Assembly: GCA_031431235.1 (NCBI GenBank) | Contig: JANPDA010000454.1 | Span: 1 to 12,590 of the forward strand | DNA length: 12,590 nucleotides | Direction of reading: 5' to 3' | Origin: JANNSW01 sp031431235 | GTDB taxonomy: Bacteria > Pseudomonadota > Alphaproteobacteria > Rhizobiales > Hyphomicrobiaceae | In this document: in pieces, positions 6,615 through 12,590 of the stretch | Layout of the letters: the number at the start of each line of letters is the position of its first letter | Numbering within the stretch: position 1 is the stretch's first letter | Made by a program: the position numbers and the translations under genes | The notes under the pieces: model-generated | The model's input: the letters and a program-made list of their open reading frames with translations, nothing else | What the model was told of the DNA's origin: nothing | Database searches by the model: none

Positions 6615-8925
6615 GGCCGCCCTCCAACATGGCGTCGAGCACGCGCTCGGGCGTCATCGGCAGCTGCCGGAGACGGATGCCCGCTGCATCCGTGACGGCG
6701 TTGGCAATAGCGGCTGCCACCGGATTGATGCCGACCTCGCCAACGCCCTTTGCCCCGAACGGGCCATCGGGCTCGGCGGCTTCCACGATGATGGTGTGGA
6801 TGGCATGCGGGGCATCGAGGGCCGTCGGCACCTTGTAGTCCATGAGTGTCGGGTTCGCGAGGCGGGCGCCGTCCCAGACCATGGCTTCGCAGAGCGCAAA
6901 GCCCATGCCCTGGACGAACGATCCCTCCATCTGGCCTTCGACCGAGCCCGGATTGATGGCCCGGCCCACGTCGACGGCAGCCCAGGCCTCCACCACGTCG
7001 ACCTTGCCGCTCGCCTCGTCGATCTCCACGTCCGCAATCGTGCAGACGAAGCTGTAGACGCCGATCTGCGGGAAGGGCAGGCCGCGGGCGACGGCGCGCT
7101 TCGGGTCGAGCGTCGGCTTGTTGAAGACCCAGCTATTGTGGCCGACGATTGGTCCGCCGGCCCGCCAATGGGCGCGCAGGGAGATGTGCAGGAAGGATGC
7201 TTCCTTGGCTGGTACGCCCTTGATGCCAACCTTGCCGCCAGGGCGCAGCTCCAGGTCATCGACGGCGCATTCGAGCATCTCGCAGGCGTGCTGCTTGAGC
7301 TGCTTCTCGACCTCGCCAGCGGCGGCGACGACAGCCCGTCCCGTGGTGTAGGTGACGCGGCTCGCGGTGGTGCCCCAAGTGTAGGGCGAGCCATCGGTGT
7401 CCGGGCTGGCGAGGCTCACAGTCTCGACCGGGACCTTGAGCGCCTCAGCGCACATCTGCACGAGAACGGTGTCCGAGCCCTGGCCGATGTCGACCGCGCC
7501 GGTGTTGAGCACGATCGAGCCGTCCTCGAGGACGCGGACGATCGCTCCGGTGCCGAGCAGGCCGCTGATGTGCGCCCCGATGGCTAGACCTAGTCCGCGG
7601 CGCTTGCCCTTGGCGGACTTGCGTTCCCGACGTCGGTCCCAATTCGAGGCCGACCGCGCCTTGGCGATGCACTCGCCCAGGCCGTTCGAGGCCACCTCTC
7701 CCCCGCAAAACCAACGATCTCCTGGTTGTGTCAGGATCTTCAGGCGCAGCTCCACCGGGTCGATGCCGAGTTTGGCCGCGATCTCGTCGATCTGGGTCTC
7801 GCCAGCGAAGCTCACCTGCGGATTGCCGAAGCCTCGGAACGCGCCGAAGCGGAGCTTGTTGGTGTAGACGAGCTTGCCGTGGCAGCGCACGTTCGGGATG
7901 CGATAGGGACCACGCGCCATCAGGAGCGAGTAGCCGAGTACGCCCGGGGAATCATCGCCATATGCCCCGCAATCGAGCAGCACCTCGACCTCGCGGGCGA
8001 CGAGCGTGCCGTCCCGCATGGCACCCGTCTTCATGCGGATTTTGAAGGGGTGGCGCGCCCGAACGGTTTCGAAATCCTCTTCGCGCGAGAGGATCATCTT
8101 CACCGGCCGGCCGGTCCGCAAGGCGAGCATCACGACCATCGGCTGAACGTGCGCTTCCATCTTGTTGCCGAAGCCGCCGCCGATGCGCGGAGTCAACGAG
8201 CGCAGCTTCGACATCGGCAACAGCAGCGACTCGCACACGTTCGCCTGCACGCGGAAGACCGACTGGTTCGCCGACCAGAGTGTGACGCGGCCTGCCGGGT
8301 CGACCTCGGCGAGGGCGCCGCACGGCTCGATCGCCACATGGGCCTGCGGCGAGGTCTCGTAGATGTTCTCGACGATCAGATCCGCTGCGGCGAACCCCCT
8401 GGCGACATCGCCTTCGGCTAGCTCGGTCTCGGAGGCGACGTTGCCCCCGCACACGGCCGGCCAGACCTTGAAGTAGCTCGCCAGGTCCTCGTGGATCGCG
8501 GGCGCGCCGGGCTCGAGCGCGGCTTCCGGCGACAGCAGGGCCGGCAACTCCTCGTAGTCGACGCGCACGAGGCGTGCCGCTTTGCGGGCCGTCGCCTCGT
8601 CGATCGCGGCAACACAGGCGACCGGCTCGCCCAGATAGCGCACCTTGCCCTTGGCGATGGGCGGCTCGTCCTTGATGAAGGCGCCCATCCGACCGTCGGG
8701 GAAATCGTCTCCCGTGAGCACGGCGACGACGCCGGGCACCGCCTGGGCTGCCGCCGTGTCGTAACCCTTGATTCGCGCATGCGCCACGGTGGCCTGCACG
8801 ATCGCCGCGTGGAGCTGGCCCGGTCGGTTGAGGTCGGCGATGTACTGGGCCCGGCCGGTGAGTTTCTCGATCGTCTCGAGGCGAGGCAGGCTCGTACCGA
8901 CGACGGAGGCGATGGCAACGCTCAT
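6604..8925 (-). CDS. Molybdopterin-binding catalytic subunit of a xanthine dehydrogenase/CoxL-family hydroxylase
   Basis: A 773-residue large subunit that would bind the molybdenum-cytosine dinucleotide cofactor and hydroxylate its substrate with oxygen from water. Visible motifs are GGGFGNK (249-255), AFRGFGNPQ (362-370), DIGQGS (479-484) and GAKGVGE (724-730), where Glu730 is the conserved catalytic base. True CO dehydrogenases have AYRCSFR with an S-selanyl cysteine on the active-site loop; here the corresponding stretch is RFGAFRGFGN with no cysteine, so CO oxidation is unlikely. Relatives include nicotinate, quinoline and isoquinoline hydroxylases and aldehyde or purine dehydrogenases. 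The ATG at 8925 overlaps the iron-sulfur subunit stop (ATGA). An open frame extends further to 9402, but only as a shadow of the iron-sulfur gene. It overlaps the hydrolase start by 11 nt. Confidence 0.92.
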   Translation of the reverse strand: MSVAIASVVGTSLPRLETIEKLTGRAQYIADLNRPGQLHAAIVQATVAHARIKGYDTAAAQAVPGVVAVLTGDDFPDGRMGAFIKDEPPIAKGKVRYLGEPVACVAAIDEATARKAARLVRVDYEELPALLSPEAALEPGAPAIHEDLASYFKVWPAVCGGNVASETELAEGDVARGFAAADLIVENIYETSPQAHVAIEPCGALAEVDPAGRVTLWSANQSVFRVQANVCESLLLPMSKLRSLTPRIGGGFGNKMEAHVQPMVVMLALRTGRPVKMILSREEDFETVRARHPFKIRMKTGAMRDGTLVAREVEVLLDCGAYGDDSPGVLGYSLLMARGPYRIPNVRCHGKLVYTNKLRFGAFRGFGNPQVSFAGETQIDEIAAKLGIDPVELRLKILTQPGDRWFCGGEVASNGLGECIAKARSASNWDRRRERKSAKGKRRGLGLAIGAHISGLLGTGAIVRVLEDGSIVLNTGAVDIGQGSDTVLVQMCAEALKVPVETVSLASPDTDGSPYTWGTTASRVTYTTGRAVVAAAGEVEKQLKQHACEMLECAVDDLELRPGGKVGIKGVPAKEASFLHISLRAHWRAGGPIVGHNSWVFNKPTLDPKRAVARGLPFPQIGVYSFVCTIADVEIDEASGKVDVVEAWAAVDVGRAINPGSVEGQMEGSFVQGMGFALCEAMVWDGARLANPTLMDYKVPTALDAPHAIHTIIVEAAEPDGPFGAKGVGEVGINPVAAAIANAVTDAAGIRLRQLPMTPERVLDAMLEGGHAN

Positions 8926-9395
8926 GAGCGATCTCCCACGGCGAACAGCACGGCATCGATGATCTTCTTGTAGCCCGAGCAGCGGCAGATGTTGCCCGCG
9001 AGCGCCGTGCGGACGTCGTCGGCCGATGGGGCTGCCTGCGATTGCAGGCAGGCGTGCGCCGCCAGCACCATGCCAGATGTGCAGAAGCCGCACTGCACGG
9101 CGCCCAGCTTGGCGAAGGCCTTCTGCACGGGTGACAGCCGTCCGTCCGACTGCAGCCCCTCGATGGTCGTTATGCGGGCGTCGGTGCAGTTGGCCGAGAG
9201 CGAAAGACAGCTCCGCATGGGCCGTCCGTCGATCAGCACCGTACAGGCGCCGCAGACACCCTGATTGCAGCCACGCTTGGCTCCGGTGAGGCCCAGATCC
9301 TCGCGCAGCGTGGTCAGCAGCGTATCGCCGGGGTGAGCCGCGATCGTGCGCACCGTACGGTTGACATCGAGGGTGATCGGGATGCGCTCGGTCAT
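8922..9395 (-). CDS. [2Fe-2S] small subunit of the molybdenum hydroxylase (CoxS type)
   Basis: A 157-residue electron-transfer subunit, the usual CoxS length. The plant-ferredoxin-type cluster is held by Cys43, Cys48, Cys51 and Cys63 (GCNQGVCGAC ... C). The second, helical-domain cluster is held by Cys102, Cys105, Cys137 and Cys139 (QCGFCTSGM ... NICRCSGY). All eight ligands are present. Q101 before Cys102 is the conserved contact to the molybdenum cofactor. It passes electrons from the molybdenum centre to the FAD subunit. The ATG at 9395 lies 3 nt after the FAD-subunit stop, and its own stop overlaps the start of the large subunit. Confidence 0.95.
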   Translation of the reverse strand: MTERIPITLDVNRTVRTIAAHPGDTLLTTLREDLGLTGAKRGCNQGVCGACTVLIDGRPMRSCLSLSANCTDARITTIEGLQSDGRLSPVQKAFAKLGAVQCGFCTSGMVLAAHACLQSQAAPSADDVRTALAGNICRCSGYKKIIDAVLFAVGDRS

Positions 9396-9398
9396 CGC

Positions 9399-10265
9399 TC
9401 ATGCGACCTTTCCAGGTTGTGCCGCATCGGCGAGCGCGGCAAGCGTCTTGGCGATGAGGCGCGGGACGACCTTCAGCCGGTAGGCGGCGCTGGCGCGCGT
9501 ATCGTCGAAGGGATCGAGGCGTTCCACGATGAGACGGCCGGCCTCGGTGACGGCTCTGTCGCTCAACCCCTCCCGCAAGAGCATCTCATCGGCGGCCGGC
9601 ACGCGGACCGGCGCGGCAGCGCATGCTCCGACAACCAAGCGGACAGCGGCGAGCCGGCTGCCCTCGAAGGCAGCGATCGCGCCGACCGAGGCGACTGCAT
9701 AGTCGCCGGCCACGCGCGCGAGCTTCTCATAGTGGGCGACCGCACGAGGCGGCCCCGGCGGGACGAGGACGGCAGTGATCATCTCGCCGGGCCCGAGCGC
9801 CGTCTCGTACCAGCCCTTGAAGAAATCCTGGGCCGCTACTTCGCGGCGGCCCGCTGCTCCGGCGATCTCGATCCGCGCGTCGGCAGCGACCGCTGCTGTC
9901 GCATAGTCTGCGGCTGGATCCGCGAAGGCGATCGAGCCGCCGATTGTTCCCATGTTGCGCACTGTCGCGTTCGAGATCTGTCGAGCCGCGAGCGCAAGCA
10001 GACGCTGGCCATCACGCAAGTCGCTCTCGAAAGCTGTCTCGCGGTGGCGGCGCATGGCGCCGATCCGGGCGGTGCCATCAGGTAGTCTGCTGAACTCCCG
10101 CAGCTCGTCGATGCGCGCAAGGCTCACGAGCTCGCGAGGCTCGGCCAGACCGGCATTCATCATCGCGACCAGCGTCGCGCCGCCAGCCAGGAGTTGCGCG
10201 CCTTCGGCCGCAAGCAGCCGCAACGCATCCTCGATCGTCTTTGGGCGATGGACTGCGGTCACCAT
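9399..10265 (-). CDS. FAD-binding medium subunit of the molybdenum hydroxylase (CoxM type)
   Basis: A 288-residue flavoprotein of the CoxM/xanthine dehydrogenase FAD family. The two flavin-binding motifs are LAGGATL (residues 26-32) and TVRNMGTIGGSIAFADP (101-117). The C-terminal CO-dehydrogenase flavoprotein domain follows. There is no cysteine cluster that would carry the extra [4Fe-4S] of 4-hydroxybenzoyl-CoA reductase, which argues against a reductive ring-attacking enzyme. The ATG at 10265 shares one base with the coxG-like stop (TGATG). An open frame continuing upstream to 10745 is a shadow of that gene. Confidence 0.93.
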   Translation of the reverse strand: MVTAVHRPKTIEDALRLLAAEGAQLLAGGATLVAMMNAGLAEPRELVSLARIDELREFSRLPDGTARIGAMRRHRETAFESDLRDGQRLLALAARQISNATVRNMGTIGGSIAFADPAADYATAAVAADARIEIAGAAGRREVAAQDFFKGWYETALGPGEMITAVLVPPGPPRAVAHYEKLARVAGDYAVASVGAIAAFEGSRLAAVRLVVGACAAAPVRVPAADEMLLREGLSDRAVTEAGRLIVERLDPFDDTRASAAYRLKVVPRLIAKTLAALADAAQPGKVA

Positions 10266-10723
10266 CAGGTCGGCTCCTGGCCTTCTGCCCGTTCGCGAAA
10301 GCTTGCGGCGAAATCGCGCCCCAGGCTCTCCGCCTTCTTCTTCATCATGCCGAGCCCGAACTTGCCGAGCCGGCCCGTCACGTTCACATCGGAGGAGTAG
10401 TGAACGATCGTCTCGCCGCCATTCGTCGACTCCAGGATCAAGCGGCTCTCGGCGCTGACCGTGCTCGCGCGCGTGCCCTCCTCGCCTCTGGTCCGGCTCG
10501 TGACCTCCTCGGGTGCCCGCTCGGAGACGATCTCCACCTCCACGTTGAAGCTCGCGGAAATGGGCCCCACGCTCATGCCGATGGTCGCCTTGTAGAGGGT
10601 CGGCGTGACCTCGCTGATCGCCTTGCAGCCGGGGATGCAAGGCACCATGACGGCCGGATTGCGGATGAGCGTCCATACCCGCTCGCGCGGCGCCTTCACG
10701 ACGAAACTGTCGGAGATTCTCAT
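10265..10723 (-). CDS. coxG: CoxG-like SRPBCC protein
   Basis: A 152-residue protein of the CoxG family (CO dehydrogenase subunit G, START/SRPBCC fold). The family features visible are the N-terminal DSFVVKAPRERVWTLIRNP, the PGCKAI motif with VPCIPGC (about residues 27-34), and the C-terminal VNVTGRLGKFGLGMMKKKA. In Oligotropha carboxidovorans CoxG is linked to membrane attachment of CO dehydrogenase, and similar genes accompany many other molybdenum hydroxylases; whether it anchors the enzyme or binds a hydrophobic ligand here is unknown. No transmembrane segment is seen. The ATG at 10723 has only a weak ribosome binding site. Its stop overlaps the start of the FAD subunit. Confidence 0.88.
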   Translation of the reverse strand: MRISDSFVVKAPRERVWTLIRNPAVMVPCIPGCKAISEVTPTLYKATIGMSVGPISASFNVEVEIVSERAPEEVTSRTRGEEGTRASTVSAESRLILESTNGGETIVHYSSDVNVTGRLGKFGLGMMKKKAESLGRDFAASFRERAEGQEPT

Positions 10724-10750
10724 GGTCCGAGTCGTCCCCGCGCAATCGTC

Positions 10751-10825
10751 ATGCCGGCATGCACGACCGTCCTACCATTGCGCCACGCAGGACTTGTGGA
10801 TTGCGCCGGTTCCCGCCTGCGCAGG
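10751..10825. repeat. REP-like palindromes in the gap before coxG
   Basis: Two short perfect palindromes lie in the 143-bp gap between the dioxygenase and coxG genes: ATGCCGGCAT at 10751-10760 and CCTGCGCAGG at 10816-10825. The second sits in a context (TTCCCGCCTGCGCAGGAA) resembling dispersed REP-like repeats of many proteobacteria. They may form hairpins in the message, mark an mRNA processing site, or be a remnant of a dispersed repeat. No T-run is present, so a terminator is unproven. Confidence 0.35.
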
Positions 10826-10866
10826 AATAGCTGAGGGAGTGGCATGGGAGCGCTCGATGGCAGTGC

Positions 10867-11949
10867 TCAAGCTATCCGTTGGCGCTTGACCTTGAACTTC
10901 TCCTCGACGATCCGGCCTTTGTCGATGATGATCTGATTGTCGAGGATGACCGTGCAGTCGCGCAGCGGTACGTCGTAGTGACCCCGCGTCGCGCGCTTGC
11001 CGCCGCCTTGGGTGTTGGGGCCGGTGGAGAACAGGAAGTTGCCGGGGAAGGTGCGGGCGGCAGCGCGGCTCCGCTCCGGCTCGTCGCCGTTCAGCGCGAT
11101 GCCGTACCAGAGCGCCTGCGGGTTCATGCCCCAGCCCAGATGCGAGATGGCATAGGGGTCCATGTCGTCGGGGCTGGACTTGTTGTCGTCGAGCCAGTCC
11201 CGCATCAGCTTGGCATCGAGCCCGCCTTCGACCTTGCGGATATAGCCGTCGCTGATGGTGAGGCGCACCTCGTCCTGCACGTAGCGGCAGAAGGGCAGGA
11301 TCACAATGTCGCCGGGCGCAAATACGACCGTACCGTTGGCCGAGCCCTCGTTGGGGAAGGTATGGATGTGGCCGGCGCCCCAATGATCGAAATGGCCCTT
11401 CTCGTCGGCGCAGCCCCACTGGGTCATGACCGGGTACTCGCCGCACTTGTAGGTGAAGTCGGTGCCGGCCTCGCTGATGACGCGCACCTCCTTCGTCTTC
11501 TTGTATCGGGCTTCGGCCTCTTTCATGGCCTCCTTCAGGCCTGGCGGCGACATGAGCTGCTCCAGGTCGTCGGGCGCGTCGATGACCATGAGGACGCGCG
11601 TACCGCCGTCCATGACCTCTTTCAGCCATTTCGTGAAGAGCGGCACATGGAAGATGACAATGAGGTCGGCGGCTTTCACTGCCTCCAGCGTGCCCTTGCA
11701 CTTGCCGACGGTCGCGACGCCCACCTTCGACCACGAGGGAATCGAGTTGACGCACATCTCGTACACGTCGGCGCCCAGCTCGTCGGCTGCGGCGAAGGCT
11801 GCCTGGATGTACTCGCGCCGCGTCGTCAGATCGCTGACCAGTGCGATCGTCTCGCCCTTGGCGACCTTGCTCATCCGAAACTGCTTGACATAAAGCGACG
11901 TGAGCTTGGCCGGGTTGACCTCCTGAACGCGCACACCACCGAGCATCAT
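10867..11949 (-). CDS. NicX-like 2,5-dihydroxypyridine 5,6-dioxygenase homologue (M29 aminopeptidase-like fold)
   Basis: A 360-residue protein close in length to NicX (about 350). The second half carries strong NicX signatures: EAGTDF, PVMTQWGCADE, FDHWGAGHIHTFPNEGSA, GDIVILPF, AISHLGWGMNPQA, GNFLFSTGPNT and GGGKRATRGHYDVPLRDC. The Fe(II) ligands I recall for NicX (His265, His318, Asp320) correspond to His270, His324 and Asp326, with nearly the same spacing. NicX splits 2,5-dihydroxypyridine to N-formylmaleamate; the homologous M29 aminopeptidase chemistry is not expected here. The N-terminal third differs more, so the substrate may be another dihydroxylated N-heterocycle. The start is ATG at 11949 (followed by a second ATG), with GGGAGGAG at 11958-11965. 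The frame stays open upstream to 12531, but without homology. It is the first gene of the array; coxG follows after 143 bp. Confidence 0.87.
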   Translation of the reverse strand: MMLGGVRVQEVNPAKLTSLYVKQFRMSKVAKGETIALVSDLTTRREYIQAAFAAADELGADVYEMCVNSIPSWSKVGVATVGKCKGTLEAVKAADLIVIFHVPLFTKWLKEVMDGGTRVLMVIDAPDDLEQLMSPPGLKEAMKEAEARYKKTKEVRVISEAGTDFTYKCGEYPVMTQWGCADEKGHFDHWGAGHIHTFPNEGSANGTVVFAPGDIVILPFCRYVQDEVRLTISDGYIRKVEGGLDAKLMRDWLDDNKSSPDDMDPYAISHLGWGMNPQALWYGIALNGDEPERSRAAARTFPGNFLFSTGPNTQGGGKRATRGHYDVPLRDCTVILDNQIIIDKGRIVEEKFKVKRQRIA

Positions 11950-11957
11950 CGCGCTGT

Positions 11958-11965
11958 CTCCTCCC
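11958..11965 (-). promoter_or_regulatory. Strong ribosome binding site of the NicX-like gene
   Basis: On the minus strand this reads GGGAGGAG and stands 8 nt before the ATG at 11949. It decides the start codon, because the same frame stays open for almost 200 further codons upstream with no recognisable protein. Confidence 0.75.
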
Positions 11966-12515
11966 GATTGCGGCGCCCGCCGCGGGGGGCTCGCCTGACG
12001 ACTATCTACTGTGACCAGTGAGCCTGCGCAATGGCAAGGCAGGAACCCGTTCGGCGCACTCCCTGCCAGGTGCGGCAAGAGGCTAGCCAGGCTGTCTCGA
12101 AGAAACCTGTTTCGGCGCTTCAGGATCGCCTTGGAGGGCGCTTGCCCGATCAACCAGGATGCCCGGAATCGGCTTCGCTCGGCTGACAAGAGCATCGGCC
12201 GCAAGAACGTCGGTGTCGATGCCCTGCTGTGATGGTTTGCGCGGGCATCACCCCCTTGGTGGGCACCAGTTACCTCCTGGGACCGATTGGTCGAACTCTC
12301 GACGGTCCCATTCGCAGCCCCGCAGCCGTGGCCGCCTGCTTGCCAGGACGCCAGCCGCGACCCGATTCCGTCGGATTGCTGCTGGACCGGCTTGTGGCGA
12401 GCTCGACGCACAAGATTGGGCGAAAGTCGCTGCCGGCGGAGGCGACCAGCAAAGATCGCACCAACCGAGGAGTTGGGCCGGACAGCTGCAAATTCTCGCG
12501 ATCGGCGCGGCGCGC
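11966..12515. other. Gene-free upstream region of the catabolic array
   Basis: About 550 bp between the first gene of the array and the second MITE copy. Several frames are open, as usual in GC-rich DNA. These include a plus-strand frame from an ATG at 12232 that runs through the MITE to the window end, and a 73-codon plus-strand frame at 12011-12232. None gives a protein I recognise, and third-position bias is weaker than in the genes. It presumably holds the promoter and regulator sites. It may also hold worn-down remains of older genes or insertions. Confidence 0.5.
12008..12019. promoter_or_regulatory. Possible operator upstream of the NicX-like gene
   Basis: ACTG (12008-12011) and CAGT (12016-12019) form an interrupted palindrome about 60-70 nt upstream of the start codon, in a locally AT-richer patch (actatctact). 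A promoter for the eleven-gene array would be expected near here, but no convincing -35/-10 pair can be named. The arms are only 4 bp, so this may be chance. Confidence 0.2.
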
Positions 12516-12590
12516 TAGTGTTCCGGCCCATTCATTCGATTCCGGCGAAGCTGGATCAATGAATGGAAAGACGGAACACAAACAAGGAGG
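12516..12590. mobile_element. Second copy of the IS630-type MITE or its parent IS, left end only (cut by window end)
   Basis: From 12513 to 12585 the sequence is identical to 978-1050 (73 of 73). It is in the same orientation and again begins C-TA-GTGTTCCG as expected for a CTAG target. From 12586 the two copies begin to differ (two mismatches in the last five visible bases, ending AAGGAGG instead of AAAGAGT). The right end is outside the window, so it cannot be said whether this copy is the same short MITE or the end of a longer element with a transposase gene. Confidence 0.7.

Noticed and set aside
6604..9402. 932-codon frame suggesting a fused molybdenum hydroxylase subunit
   Set aside because: The N-terminal 160 codons are a shadow of the [2Fe-2S] gene. 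The family start is the ATG at 8925, overlapping that gene's stop.
6604..10723. CO dehydrogenase (coxMSL plus coxG)
   Set aside because: The large subunit lacks the AYRCSFR loop, and the neighbourhood (NicX-like, formamidase-like, ABC importer) fits oxidation of an organic substrate.
10867..11949. Leucyl aminopeptidase (M29) function for the NicX-like protein
   Set aside because: The sequence matches NicX in its C-terminal core, with the HxD and upstream His ligands of the mononuclear iron site. Database names of this family as aminopeptidase reflect the shared fold.
10867..12531. 554-codon frame for the NicX-like protein with a long N-terminal extension
   Set aside because: The extra 194 residues have no recognisable content, run into the MITE, and lie upstream of a strong ribosome binding site placed for the ATG at 11949.
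1..12590. tRNA, rRNA or CRISPR array
   Set aside because: No cloverleaf-like or rRNA-like segments and no regularly spaced short repeats were seen on either strand by eye.

Overview
The window is GC-rich with strong G/C bias at third codon positions. Its gene families (HupE, Liv-type ABC importer, CoxL-type molybdenum hydroxylase, NicX-like dioxygenase) suggest a metabolically versatile proteobacterium. An alphaproteobacterium of the Rhizobiales or Rhodospirillales kind is my best guess; this is inferred from gene content and style, not from a marker gene.

Layout. Bases 1-87 may be the 3' end of an unidentified plus-strand gene. A HupE/UreJ-type nickel/cobalt permease follows on the plus strand (247-855). 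At 981-1110 lies a 130-bp palindromic, transposon-like element (a MITE) with 23-nt inverted ends and a TA duplication inside CTAG, as IS630 elements leave. From 1108 to 11949 there are eleven genes, all on the minus strand. A gene-free stretch of about 570 bp follows, and the window ends inside a second copy of the same element in the same orientation (12516-12590), identical to the first over 73 nt.

In order of transcription (right to left) the eleven genes are: a NicX-like 2,5-dihydroxypyridine dioxygenase homologue; a CoxG-like SRPBCC protein; the FAD, [2Fe-2S] and molybdopterin subunits of a xanthine dehydrogenase/CoxMSL-family hydroxylase; an alpha/beta hydrolase resembling kynurenine formamidase; a periplasmic binding protein; and the LivH, LivM, LivG and LivF parts of a branched-chain-amino-acid-type ABC importer. 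Most junctions overlap by a few bases (ATGA, TGATG), so coxG-to-binding-protein and livH-to-livF look like tight transcription units. Two wider gaps remain (10724-10866 and 4345-4548); both carry small hairpins.

Working model (inference). The importer brings in a small, probably N-heteroaromatic compound. The molybdenum enzyme hydroxylates the ring using water, the NicX-like iron dioxygenase opens it, and the hydrolase removes the resulting N-formyl or ester group. This parallels nicotinate degradation (NicA/B, NicX, NicD) but uses a different set of enzyme families. No NicC, NicE, NicF, regulator or molybdenum-cofactor chaperone is present in the window. The two direct repeats that bracket the cassette make it a possible mobile catabolic module.
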